DNA of 41,047 bases from an uncultured Oleiphilus sp. (GTDB lineage Bacteria > Pseudomonadota > Gammaproteobacteria > Pseudomonadales > Oleiphilaceae), in contig CAJWBE010000031.1 of assembly GCA_913020045.1 (NCBI GenBank), positions 1 to 41,047 on the forward strand. The letters are read 5' to 3'. This document shows, one piece after another, positions 1 to 8,254 of the stretch (position 1 is its first letter; the number at the start of each line of letters is the position of its first letter). Both the position numbers and the translations under genes were made by a program. The notes below the pieces were generated by a model that worked only from the letters and a program-made list of their open reading frames with translations, was not told the origin of the DNA and searched no databases.

Positions 1-77
1 TAGTTTTAGTTTTAGTTTTAGTTTTAGTTTTAGTTTTAGTTTTAGTTTTAGTTTTAGTTTTAGTTTTAGTTTTAGTT
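1..77. repeat. Hexanucleotide tandem repeat (TAGTTT)n
   Basis: Twelve perfect copies of the 6-base unit TAGTTT plus a partial copy run from the first base of the window. The array is pure, with no interruption until about base 77. It lies beyond the 3' end of the leftward hotdog gene, so it is not coding for that gene. The window begins inside it, so the true length is unknown and it may mark a contig end. The remaining spacer (78-145) shows nothing else I can name. Confidence 0.97.
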
Positions 78-145
78 AAGTATAGTCTGGAATAAGTAAA
101 AGTCAGATCGCAATCGACGAACCATTTTGCATATAAACAATCAGG

Positions 146-1081
146 CTAGTCTTCGAGCAAAAAGTGCGCTCTCGCTAGCGCTATCGGTTTATCACGCGAT
201 TCCTGCCAAGCATGAACTTCTACATTTGCGACACGACCACCTTGTCGACTTACCTCGCAAAAAGCATAGGTTTCGCGGTTCTGCCCCGCTCTTAAATAGT
301 CGAGCGAAAAATCTATTATCTTGGGGAATTTGGGCGTCGATTGAGAGACTAACAAATGCATGGCGCTAGCCAACTCCATAAAACCACCAATCACGCCACC
401 GTGAATGGAAGGCAGAATTGGGTTACCTATGTTGCTATCCTGCTGCTTGAGTTTAAAACATTGAGTATTCCCCTCTTCCATAAACTCCAATCCAATAAAT
501 TGTGCGTATGGAATCGCTGCAATCAGCTCCGAATGCTCTCCAGAGGCATGCACACGGGCTACCGCTTCTCGGAAATCTGTACCACGTGTCGCTTTGGGCA
601 ACGTTGAAAAATCAGGTACCTTTATGTCTTTCGTCATATGCTGGAGGGTCGGCACCCCCTTGGAACCCATGCGCATGAACGTTGCCACACAATGCGCCAC
701 CGTCCTGTCTATCTGATACGCCTCACAGCGCATGAATAAAATATTAGACGTCACGCGATAACAGCTAGCACGCGCGTAAACCGGCGCACCTGGCTTTGCT
801 GAGCGCATATAGTCAACGCGTAAATCAAGCGTTGGGCATAACTCAAAATCTGGCATCGCACACAGAACGGCAGCGCCAGCGGTAGTATCCATCAGCGTAG
901 TAATCGCCCCACCATGAATAACCCCAGTAGTGGGACTCCCAATTATTTCCTCACTGTAAGGCAGCTCCAAAATCAATTCGTTTTCACGCGCAGAAACAAC
1001 CTTTATTCCCAAGCGCTGACATTGCGCGAGTACATCAATAAATTCCTCGACCTGCCCTAAAAGTGTTGTTTCACTTCGCAT
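146..1081 (-). CDS. Double hotdog-fold thioesterase-like protein (PaaI/YbgC-type tandem fusion)
   Basis: The 311-residue protein contains two hotdog domains in tandem. The first spans about residues 15-140 and has the PaaI-type signature GVIHGGAITTLMDTTAG around 53-69. The second spans about 175-311 and has SIHGGVIGGFMELASA around 225-240. Single-domain PaaI thioesterases are about 140 residues, so this is a fusion or internal duplication. The two halves share only the HGG loop and a following acidic residue (Asp65 versus Glu236). Acyl-CoA thioester hydrolysis in the cytoplasm is the family role; the substrate is unknown. Start ATG is preceded by a weak AGG-containing site. It is divergent from the OYE gene, sharing a 256-base spacer. 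Confidence 0.8.
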   Translation of the reverse strand: MRSETTLLGQVEEFIDVLAQCQRLGIKVVSARENELILELPYSEEIIGSPTTGVIHGGAITTLMDTTAGAAVLCAMPDFELCPTLDLRVDYMRSAKPGAPVYARASCYRVTSNILFMRCEAYQIDRTVAHCVATFMRMGSKGVPTLQHMTKDIKVPDFSTLPKATRGTDFREAVARVHASGEHSELIAAIPYAQFIGLEFMEEGNTQCFKLKQQDSNIGNPILPSIHGGVIGGFMELASAMHLLVSQSTPKFPKIIDFSLDYLRAGQNRETYAFCEVSRQGGRVANVEVHAWQESRDKPIALARAHFLLED

Positions 1082-1337
1082 ACTACCTGCCCTTTTTTCA
1101 GTAACGGATTAACTACAAAACGCGCCATTATAGAGAACATTGCGAACCTCATCACGCTTTTCCAGATGACAACTGCCTTTTGCGTCATCGAAGGTATCGC
1201 CACCTGTAGAACAGAGCGTCCTGCGAACTCGATTTAACTGAACCTTGTTTTCTTCAACAATGGCATCATCTAACGAAGAACGTGATTAACGATTCCTGTT
1301 TAAGCTCGACAAACAATAAATCTCAATAGGTAGCGCA
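1082..1337. promoter_or_regulatory. Divergent intergenic region between thioesterase and OYE genes
   Basis: This 256-base non-coding stretch separates two divergent genes and must hold both promoters. On the minus strand a TATAAT hexamer (plus-strand 1127-1132) lies about 45 bases upstream of the thioesterase start, but I see no good -35 partner. No strong promoter or operator stands out for the rightward gene. Confidence 0.35.
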
Positions 1338-2603
1338 ATGACAAGCCCTTTAGCAAACCCAATCACCCTCCCCAACGGCACCATCCTTCCTAACCGGCTC
1401 GCGAAAAGTGCCATGACAGAAGGGCTTGCGGACAAATTTGACCAACCAACCCCTGCACATTATCAACTCTATAAAACATGGTCAGAGGGCGGAACAGGCT
1501 TACACATTACTGGCAACATAATGATCGACAAGCGCTACCTTGAGCGCGCGGGTAATGTCGTGCTCGAAAACGCTGACCAACTCCCACGTTTTAAAGAATG
1601 GGCGGCACAAGGAACCGTTGGCGGAAACCACCTTTGGGTACAACTCAACCATCCGGGTCGACAATGTCCTAAGCTCGTTAACAAAGAACCACTATCCCCC
1701 TCTGATGTGCACTTAGATATGCTCGGCAACTTCGGAAAACCACGCGCGATGACTGACGCCGATATCGAAGAAGTTATTGAACGCTTTGCCACATCAGCAA
1801 GTCTGGTAAAAGAAGCAGGCTTTACAGGCGTACAAATTCACTGCGCACACGGCTACTTACTCAGCCAGTTCTTAAACCCACTAATAAATAAACGGGACGA
1901 CCAATGGGGTGGCTCATTGGAAAACAGAGCACGGATTATCCGTAAGGTGATTGTCAGCGTTCGTAAAGCCGTGGGAGCCGACTTCCCCATTGGCGTTAAA
2001 CTTAATTCTGCTGACTTTCAAAAAGGCGGCTTCACACTAGAAGAGTGCGCTCAAGTATCCGGATGGCTGGCAGAAGATGGTATCGACCTCCTTGAAATTT
2101 CTGGCGGAAACTACGAACAAACGAGTTTACTAGGCACAGAGCCAACCGACGTTCGCGAAAGCACCCGCAAACGCGAAGCGTATTTTATCGAGTATGCCGA
2201 ACAAATTAAGGCCTCTGCCAATATTCCAATCATGATTACTGGAGGCTTTCGCAGTCGCGCGGTAATGGAAGCCGCCATTGAAAAAGGTGAAGTAGATGTC
2301 ATCGGTCTCGCACGCCCACTATGTACGCAACCCAATTGCTCACAATTATTGATTGATCAGAGCGTTGATGAAATAGACCACTACGAAGACGAATTGGTCT
2401 TAGGAACCGGATTTTGGGGCAACAACAGTTCATCCAACCTGATTAAGGCCATCAACTCCTTTGGCCAAGTCGGGTTCTATTACTGGCAAATCATCAGTTT
2501 ATCTAAAGGGCTGCCACCAGAACCTAAGCTTCGTACGTTTAGGGCTTTCGTTCGTCATATAAAAAATGACGCTAAGCTAAACATTCGTCGCAAAATGGCT
2601 TAG
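1338..2603 (+). CDS. NADH:flavin oxidoreductase, Old Yellow Enzyme family
   Basis: A 421-residue FMN-dependent TIM-barrel ene-reductase. Family marks are the N-terminal LPNR segment (about 18-21), the paired active-site histidines in HCAHGYLLSQFLNP (His168 and His171), the WGGSLENRAR phosphate and flavin region (190-199), and the C-terminal GGFRSR and DVIGLARP segments that grip the FMN phosphate. It is the short, single-domain form, lacking the FeS and pyridine nucleotide domains seen in FadH (36112-38133). The C-terminal tail after about residue 340 is longer than in minimal OYEs. The likely reaction is NAD(P)H-dependent reduction of an activated C=C bond; the substrate cannot be told. It appears to be transcribed alone. 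Confidence 0.88.
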   Translation: MTSPLANPITLPNGTILPNRLAKSAMTEGLADKFDQPTPAHYQLYKTWSEGGTGLHITGNIMIDKRYLERAGNVVLENADQLPRFKEWAAQGTVGGNHLWVQLNHPGRQCPKLVNKEPLSPSDVHLDMLGNFGKPRAMTDADIEEVIERFATSASLVKEAGFTGVQIHCAHGYLLSQFLNPLINKRDDQWGGSLENRARIIRKVIVSVRKAVGADFPIGVKLNSADFQKGGFTLEECAQVSGWLAEDGIDLLEISGGNYEQTSLLGTEPTDVRESTRKREAYFIEYAEQIKASANIPIMITGGFRSRAVMEAAIEKGEVDVIGLARPLCTQPNCSQLLIDQSVDEIDHYEDELVLGTGFWGNNSSSNLIKAINSFGQVGFYYWQIISLSKGLPPEPKLRTFRAFVRHIKNDAKLNIRRKMA

Positions 2604-2674
2604 CTAAAAGCCGCTGTTCAGCTCTACCTCAAAACAAAAAGATTAGAAAGAACCAAGTTCTAAAAGGAATGATA

Positions 2675-3175
2675 ATGCACTTAAAACTCTTGATCATTGC
2701 GTTACTCGCTATGACCTTTCATGCCTCTGCTAAAGACTTGGAAGACCAAATATTTCAAGCCGAGAAAATGATTCACCTCAAAAACCTCGTTAGGGCCGAA
2801 GCGCTAGCGACCGATGCCTATCAAGAATTCGAAAAAACTGGGGACCGTAAGGGCTTGGGTGAAGCGACCTTTGTGTTGGGTCTTGTCCACAAGAGCCAGA
2901 AAAAGACTGACGAGGCAATTAACGAGTTTCGTCAGGCTTTAGTCCTATTTAATTCAATAGACTATTACTCCGGCATCGCTAGAGCAAAGTTCGCACTAGG
3001 CAATGCGTTTTGGGGTATCGGTGATACGGACCGGCAATGCGATATGTACCGACAAAGCCTAAGCGAATTTGAAAAATCCAAAGCAACTGAGCCTAACCCG
3101 ATTTTTTGGATTAATCCAAATTACACCAGTTTCGAAGAAATGGTAAACGCTTTTATTGATCAGCTTTGTGCCTAG
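2675..3175 (+). CDS. Small secreted TPR-like protein
   Basis: A 166-residue protein with a signal peptide: a hydrophobic stretch (KLLIIALLAMTF) then an ASA cleavage site before Lys-Asp. Residues after about 25 form helical pairs with TPR spacing (alternating Ala, Gly, Leu, Tyr), as in EATFVLGLVHKSQKKTDEA. I place the start at the second in-frame ATG (2675) because the AAGGA at 2664-2668 is six bases before it but directly abuts the ATG at 2669. It is probably periplasmic and a protein-protein interaction module. No specific partner can be named; the pilin-like gene is next door but a functional link is only a guess. Confidence 0.65.
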   Translation: MHLKLLIIALLAMTFHASAKDLEDQIFQAEKMIHLKNLVRAEALATDAYQEFEKTGDRKGLGEATFVLGLVHKSQKKTDEAINEFRQALVLFNSIDYYSGIARAKFALGNAFWGIGDTDRQCDMYRQSLSEFEKSKATEPNPIFWINPNYTSFEEMVNAFIDQLCA

Positions 3176-3337
3176 GCGCCTAGCTCTTAGACACTGAAAC
3201 AAGGCTATCTCAACACTTCTAAAATATGCGCTATGCTATTAGATGAGCGCTCCTTGCGAGTCGCAATTAAGTTTTCATGTAATGCCTTTATCTCACTGGC
3301 ATCGCGTGTTGTGGTAGTAGCTTTAAAGTGGTGATTA

Positions 3338-3919
3338 GTGATTTTTTCTAAACCTGACACATTCAAACACGTTACAAGCAAAGGCTTTACACTGATAGAG
3401 CTTGTTGTCGTCATTGCCATCGTGACGATTATCGCTACCGTTGCGATCCCTAAATTTGCCGAATTATCTGACACGGCAGAGTTAGCACAAGCGAAGAGTA
3501 TTGCTTCATCTATTCGCTCTGGCGCAAAACTAGTCAAACTAACCTTCGATACCAAAAGCTTTAAAACGCGTGTTCAAAACCTGCAAGGTTATGGCGACGG
3601 TACTATTGATACCAACAATATCGGCTACCCAATCGGCAGTAACAAAGGTAACGGCAATGAGAATATCGGCGTCGGCAATGCGGGCTGCCCGCTGCTTTGG
3701 AATGCATTGCTAAGCAACCCACCTTCGGTTGCGCATAATAACAACAATCAGAGTTACCGATCCTATCGACACACTAACAACCGTGTTTGCAGCTTTGTTT
3801 ACCGCGTTAGTGGCGACACGGGGAACCGCAACACCGGCCAATTAGTCGTTCGCTATGATTCGCGAGATGGCACCGCCACGGTTTGCGGTCGCCGCAGTGA
3901 TATCCCTAACTGCCCATAA
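3338..3919 (+). CDS. Type IV pilin-like (MSHA-type) prepilin
   Basis: A 193-residue protein with a class III (prepilin) signal. A 16-residue positively charged leader ends in Gly16, followed by Phe17 and the FTLIELVVVIAI hydrophobic helix with Glu at +5. This is cut and N-methylated by a PilD-type peptidase, and the helix packs in a pilus or pseudopilus core. The C-terminal half is rich in Gly and Asn and has four cysteines (in GCP, VCS, VCG and NCP), enough for two disulfides. The helix followed by AIPKFAELSDTAE most resembles MshA-type pilins. No assembly ATPase or platform gene is present. The start is GTG without a clear ribosome site, so the exact leader length is uncertain. Confidence 0.78.
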   Translation: MIFSKPDTFKHVTSKGFTLIELVVVIAIVTIIATVAIPKFAELSDTAELAQAKSIASSIRSGAKLVKLTFDTKSFKTRVQNLQGYGDGTIDTNNIGYPIGSNKGNGNENIGVGNAGCPLLWNALLSNPPSVAHNNNNQSYRSYRHTNNRVCSFVYRVSGDTGNRNTGQLVVRYDSRDGTATVCGRRSDIPNCP

Positions 3920-3939
3920 CGGCACAAGCTTCTGTCATA

Positions 3940-4827
3940 CTAAGCGCCAAGCAAAGCACTAATCTTCTCTGTCGTTGTGGCCGGATCTTCCTGCATAAAG
4001 CAATGCCCCCCCGGTAAGCTAGTCACCGAAATATTGCTATTCACTTTGACTAATTTTGGCAACGCTTTATGGATAAACGGAAACGTTTTCTCGCCGTAAA
4101 TGATGTCGACAGGTACTTGAATAGCTCTTAACTTATTCCATAGCCATTTTGGGTAACTCGCGAAAATAGCTGCCTCAATTTCCGGCGGGCATTTCAAGTG
4201 CACTCTACCCTTCTCATCGCGCTTCATGCCATGCCTCAGGTATGACCTTAAACAGTCTTCGTCCCAGCCTTTGAATACGCCACGTTCATGAAAGTAATTC
4301 CAAAGTGCCTCTTCGTTGTCCCACATAGTTGTGCGAATCGCGGCCTGTTTAGACATCGCCATGCGCTTACTCAAGCCGAACTGACTCATCAAAACCATGA
4401 TATGTGAGGTCAATTCTGGTGCTAAGACAGGGTCTAATAATATTGCCCGCGAGAATAGCTCGGGTTGTTTCGCCATCATCACGCAAGACATCACTGCCCC
4501 ATAGCTATGGCCACAGGCAATTTTAGGGACATCTTTCCATAGTGCTGAATAATGCTCCCACGCCTCTGAAGAATAGCGAGCACTACGATTCCAGCCTGCA
4601 TACTCCTCACCAGCATCGCTATCGCCATGGCCCTGAGCATCACTAATAAACAAGTCATAGTCGTTTAGCAGCGGGGCTAGAATTTTTTCATAGGTGAGCC
4701 CACAAAAACCATTGCCGTGAATAAAGTGAATAACCGGCTTGCCAGTTGGCTCAGAGTGATACCCGCGCAAGGTAAAACCCGCTGACACTTCATGCTCCCA
4801 CCGTTTTAATTGATCAATCAAAGGCAC
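3940..4827 (-). CDS. Alpha/beta hydrolase
   Basis: A 295-residue alpha/beta hydrolase fold protein. The oxyanion strand reads IHFIHGNGFCG (about 33-43), the nucleophile elbow is GHSYG (Ser108), and the catalytic His is probably in PGGHCF (His275). The SDAQGHGDSD loop after strand 4 is typical. A lid region lies between about 140 and 220. The start is GTG, supported by a strong GAGGGAG site that lies in the end of the upstream glycosyltransferase gene, only four bases away. This is good evidence for translational coupling in one operon. The substrate is unknown; it may be an ester or lipid. Confidence 0.82.
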   Translation of the reverse strand: MPLIDQLKRWEHEVSAGFTLRGYHSEPTGKPVIHFIHGNGFCGLTYEKILAPLLNDYDLFISDAQGHGDSDAGEEYAGWNRSARYSSEAWEHYSALWKDVPKIACGHSYGAVMSCVMMAKQPELFSRAILLDPVLAPELTSHIMVLMSQFGLSKRMAMSKQAAIRTTMWDNEEALWNYFHERGVFKGWDEDCLRSYLRHGMKRDEKGRVHLKCPPEIEAAIFASYPKWLWNKLRAIQVPVDIIYGEKTFPFIHKALPKLVKVNSNISVTSLPGGHCFMQEDPATTTEKISALLGA

Positions 4828-4831
4828 TGCA

Positions 4832-6205
4832 TTACTCCCTCAGTTTGCCGTCACGAACATTTTGGCTCTTTAATAAGCCATCGACCCTATCGAGAAGGTC
4901 ATCGCTGAGCAAGCCTGAATGCTCGCGTAAACCCATTATGCTAAGACTGGGACAATCAAAGTCCCGCATGGCATGTACAAACTTAAGTGTTAGAAAACCA
5001 TCAAACCAAATATCAAAAAGCTTTTTAAAGCTTTGGCGATGTCCTTGCCCCTGAAGATGCTTGAAAAAACGTTCTAAGCCTAAACTCTCTAAGGCTGCAA
5101 AAATCAACTGAGCTCGATTCTGGTCGATCAATGAGTTCAGGCACACAGAAAAGCCTTCACGGTTCACGTCAACGTCCAACGTTTGAACGCATTCATGCAA
5201 TACCCGTAAGCGAACGAAAATTTCAGGGTGGTAGTAGAGGTAGTCATTCAATGGATCAACATATTCACGTATACCCTGTATCGCAGGCCCTGTTCCGATC
5301 GGAACACGGCAACTTGGACGTCCTGCGACTTCCAGTTCAGGCGCAGCCAGCGAAACCACCCTACCAATCTTTGCCAGCTTATTTAAAAAATAAAAATCCT
5401 CGCCTCCCGATCGTTTCGGCATGCCTCGCACCTGCGCATAGGCCAAAGGCGTTACCGCGATAATTGAGCCAACCGTTTGAAATGCATAAGGAGAATGCGC
5501 CTGAGCAAGCTGCGCCTCATAATACTGCAAACGAAAATCATAAAGTGCCATTGCCTGCTCGTAACCGGGCGACGCGATATGCTTAAACGGATAGAGGCTC
5601 ACCACTTGGTCCTTTTCTGGCGAGGGAATCTCAAAATAACCAATGGGTAAACGAACATCGGCGTCACTGCAATGTAGCCAAGCAGGTGCATTCATTCCTG
5701 CGTCTAACTGCTTGTCACACAAGGACAACGCCAGGTCCAAACCTAGCTTTCGAGCCAAACCTACACCCTGTTTCTCTGGAATCAGCGCGCCATGCTGGCA
5801 ACGTTCCAGCAGGTATAATCGAACATTCTGAGAAACACTCGTTACCGAGACTCGCTGACTAAGCGGCTCAAAACTGTAAGCCGACTTCAACGCTTCCAAG
5901 GCCTCATTCGTCCTAGAATAGGCGGCCTCTGACACTTCCGTCTTCTCGACATTAGGGCAGTTAAAGACCCATATCATGACGATACTTTTGTCCGAGTCGG
6001 GCGGAGTCAAAAAGGAGCGAAGCTGTTCCCAAGGTTCATCGTAAATAGGAAGCACGAGCAAGGCATCGATCGCAGCCATCCCGTTTCCCTCATTCCAAAA
6101 GAGAGATTGAGGCAAACCATGAATATCCGGTTCGGCATACTGAGAAAGATATTTTTTGAGAGTACGATGCGCCGATTTATTGTTCGGCGAAAGAGGACCA
6201 ACCAC
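4832..6205 (-). CDS. GT2-like (GT-A fold) glycosyltransferase family protein
   Basis: A 457-residue soluble protein that I read as a nucleotide-sugar glycosyltransferase. Residues 47-60 (ALLVLPIYDEPWEQ) resemble the first GT2 strand. KQGVGLARKLGLDLAL (145-160) matches the GT2 nucleotide-binding stretch. SDAD (180-183) is a DxD-type metal site, and GGEDF (267-271) resembles the acceptor-site ED motif. There is no membrane segment. The start is GTG with a poor ribosome site. It lies between a HIT hydrolase and an alpha/beta hydrolase and downstream of galE, which fits UDP-hexose use, but donor and acceptor are unknown. Confidence 0.6.
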   Translation of the reverse strand: MVGPLSPNNKSAHRTLKKYLSQYAEPDIHGLPQSLFWNEGNGMAAIDALLVLPIYDEPWEQLRSFLTPPDSDKSIVMIWVFNCPNVEKTEVSEAAYSRTNEALEALKSAYSFEPLSQRVSVTSVSQNVRLYLLERCQHGALIPEKQGVGLARKLGLDLALSLCDKQLDAGMNAPAWLHCSDADVRLPIGYFEIPSPEKDQVVSLYPFKHIASPGYEQAMALYDFRLQYYEAQLAQAHSPYAFQTVGSIIAVTPLAYAQVRGMPKRSGGEDFYFLNKLAKIGRVVSLAAPELEVAGRPSCRVPIGTGPAIQGIREYVDPLNDYLYYHPEIFVRLRVLHECVQTLDVDVNREGFSVCLNSLIDQNRAQLIFAALESLGLERFFKHLQGQGHRQSFKKLFDIWFDGFLTLKFVHAMRDFDCPSLSIMGLREHSGLLSDDLLDRVDGLLKSQNVRDGKLRE

Positions 6206-6262
6206 GCCTAGTGACGCGTCATGTCGGTTAAACGAACGAAAGAATCAAACACGCACATTTAT

Positions 6263-6709
6263 CTAGTGCGCCTCTGCAGCAGCTAACGCAGTCCAATCAG
6301 GGTGAAGTAACGCCGACAAACTTGCTAGCCGTTCGCTTATTAGGCTTTCTGACATCGCTTGCGCTGGAAGCGCGCCCCAGACAGGAGCAGGCCAAGTCGG
6401 ATCGCCTTCGAAGCGCACCACATGATGGATATGCAACTGGCTAACGACATTTCCTAGCGCCGCTACGTTGAGCTTTTCGCCATTAAACACCGCCATTAGG
6501 GTTCTACTTAGGAAAACAGACTCAAGGTCTAACTGCCGGCGCTGCGCGGCGCTCAATTCATAGCGCTCGCACACACCCTGCACATTTGGGACAAGAATGA
6601 CCCATGGATATTGCGCATCATTCATCAAGCGCACGTGGCACAGAGGCCACTGCGCGACCAAAAGCGTATCGGCTTCCAATCGCGCATCCAGAACAAATGA
6701 ATTAGTCAT
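6263..6709 (-). CDS. HIT domain protein (histidine triad nucleotide hydrolase)
   Basis: A 148-residue Hint/Fhit-superfamily protein. The triad region reads QLHIHHVVRFEGDPTWP (91-107): the first His of the classic HxHxH is Gln, while His93 and His95 are kept. This Q-x-H-x-H form followed by RFEGDP is a variant I know from short proteobacterial HIT proteins related to diadenosine-polyphosphate hydrolases. PWVILVPNV (35-43) is the other conserved strand. Its ATG overlaps the galE stop by eight bases (ATGACTAA), so the two are translationally coupled. The likely role is hydrolysis of a nucleoside phosphate; the physiological substrate is unknown. Confidence 0.85.
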   Translation of the reverse strand: MTNSFVLDARLEADTLLVAQWPLCHVRLMNDAQYPWVILVPNVQGVCERYELSAAQRRQLDLESVFLSRTLMAVFNGEKLNVAALGNVVSQLHIHHVVRFEGDPTWPAPVWGALPAQAMSESLISERLASLSALLHPDWTALAAAEAH

Positions 6710-7688
6710 TTTTACTGGCTTGCCATTTTTTCTCCCAGTCCAACGCAGACTGAACGATCACACCCAAATCAGCGTGATCAGGTTCCCAACCCAGGGTCTT
6801 TTTAATACGGGTATTATCGGCCATCAAGGCATCTGGATCACCAGCACGACGACCGGTCTCTTCGACATTAAAGTCTTGGCCTGATTTTTCTTTAACGACA
6901 TCGATCACTTCTTTCACCGTGAAACCACTGCCATAACCACAGTTCAGAATTTCAGAGTCACCCCCTTTCGACATATAGTCCAGCGCCATCACGTGCGCCT
7001 TGGCCAAGTCATCGACATGAATATAGTCTCGAATACAGGTGCCATCGCGTGTTTCGTAATCCGTACCAAATACCTTCATACCCGGGCGAACACCGCTCGC
7101 ACATTCGCAAGCGACTTTAATCAAGTGAGTCGCTTCAGGGGTTGCCTGACCCAAACGGCTCTGTAAGTCTGCACCCGCCACATTGAAGTATCTTAAAATG
7201 ACGTGTTTTAAATCCGTGGCGAAAGAAAGGTCACGAATCATTTGCTCACTCATCATCTTCGACGCGCCATAAGGGTTGATCGGCGCTAAAGGCATATCTT
7301 CAGTTAATACTTTTTCATCCGGCATGCCATACACGGCAGCGGTAGACGAAAACACCATGTAAGGGGTTTTATACTTTTCGATAATACCCAACAAGTTAAG
7401 CGTATTTCGAGTATTGTTCCGATAGTATTTCAGAGGGTTTTCAACAGACTCTGGCACAACGATATGCGCGGCAAAATGCAGTACCGCTTCGAAGTCATGC
7501 GCGGCAAAGACTGAGTCCAATTTATCGACGTCGGCTAAATCACCAACGATCAATTCACCGTAGGTCACAGCCCATTCATAGCCAGTTGATAGGTTGTCAT
7601 AGACAATAATATCGTGACCTGCTTCGCCTAACTGCTTAACGACATGACTGCCGATATAACCTGCACCACCTGTTACCAATACTTTCAT
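6702..7688 (-). CDS. galE: UDP-glucose 4-epimerase
   Basis: A 328-residue extended short-chain dehydrogenase interconverting UDP-glucose and UDP-galactose with bound NAD. The N terminus carries GGAGYIGSH (NAD-binding GxxGxxG). The catalytic YxxxK is in NPYGASK, with a preceding SSTAAVYG serine/threonine segment. The C-terminal ETGRRAGDPD segment binds the UDP moiety. I start at the ATG preceding KVLVTGG (7688) rather than the longer frame, which would run back into tadA; this gives normal family length and a seven-base gap to the tadA stop. Being upstream of a glycosyltransferase gene, it may supply UDP-sugars for surface glycan synthesis. Confidence 0.95.
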   Translation of the reverse strand: MKVLVTGGAGYIGSHVVKQLGEAGHDIIVYDNLSTGYEWAVTYGELIVGDLADVDKLDSVFAAHDFEAVLHFAAHIVVPESVENPLKYYRNNTRNTLNLLGIIEKYKTPYMVFSSTAAVYGMPDEKVLTEDMPLAPINPYGASKMMSEQMIRDLSFATDLKHVILRYFNVAGADLQSRLGQATPEATHLIKVACECASGVRPGMKVFGTDYETRDGTCIRDYIHVDDLAKAHVMALDYMSKGGDSEILNCGYGSGFTVKEVIDVVKEKSGQDFNVEETGRRAGDPDALMADNTRIKKTLGWEPDHADLGVIVQSALDWEKKWQASKND

Positions 7689-7695
7689 GTTGACT

Positions 7696-8223
7696 TTAGT
7701 CCTCTGGTTTTCCATGTTGCTGCGCCGCGGCTTGTTTCAATTGTTTCTTACGCGCGCGACGCTCACTAAAAAACGCCGTCATCATCTCACGACATTCTTC
7801 TTCGAGTATCCCTTCAGCATAGCTGACTTGTGTATTCATGCTCGCATGTGAGAGCAGATTATTCTGACTTACCACCGCGCCCGCTTTTGGTTCACGTGCA
7901 CCAAACACAACACGATCAACGCGCGCATGAATAATGGCCCCAACACACATGGTACAAGGCTCAATCGTGACATAGAGCGTGCTTTGGGGAATGCGGTAGT
8001 TTCGTTCATTCAAGCAGGCCGAGCGTAAAGCTTGAATCTCTGCATGCGCACTTGGATCACAAGCACCAATTGGGCCGTTTCGACCTTCACCCAGCAGCTC
8101 TCCGTCGCGAACAATCAACGCGCCGACCGGCACCTCGCCCTCTTTCGCTGAGACCTGCGCCAGCTCCAGTGCTTTGCGCATCCAGTGCTGATCTGTTGCT
8201 AGCTGATCAAGGTCTTTGTCCAT
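7696..8223 (-). CDS. tadA: tRNA(adenosine34) deaminase TadA
   Basis: A 175-residue zinc deaminase that converts A34 to inosine in tRNA-Arg(ACG). The zinc and proton-shuttle site is HAE (His60, Glu62) with PCTMC (Cys90, Cys93). The N-terminal helix and the C-terminal basic tail (RRARKKQLKQ) are typical. The frame is open upstream into guaA, but I choose the ATG at 8223, which starts the conserved segment and lies 31 bases after the guaA stop. The order guaB-guaA-tadA is shared with Pseudomonas-like genomes, so it is probably co-transcribed with them. Confidence 0.95.
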   Translation of the reverse strand: MDKDLDQLATDQHWMRKALELAQVSAKEGEVPVGALIVRDGELLGEGRNGPIGACDPSAHAEIQALRSACLNERNYRIPQSTLYVTIEPCTMCVGAIIHARVDRVVFGAREPKAGAVVSQNNLLSHASMNTQVSYAEGILEEECREMMTAFFSERRARKKQLKQAAAQQHGKPED

Positions 8224-8254
8224 CAACTTGGCTTTGTCTCTGCAAATGCCGCGT

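Noticed and set aside
3172-3183. Perfect 12-bp palindrome CTAGGCGCCTAG over the stop of the TPR gene
   Set aside because: No loop or T-run for a terminator and no second copy seen; a palindrome this short can arise by chance.
3205-3555. Leftward open frame of 116 codons across the pilin gene start
   Set aside because: It overlaps the clear prepilin signal on the other strand and its translation shows no family features.
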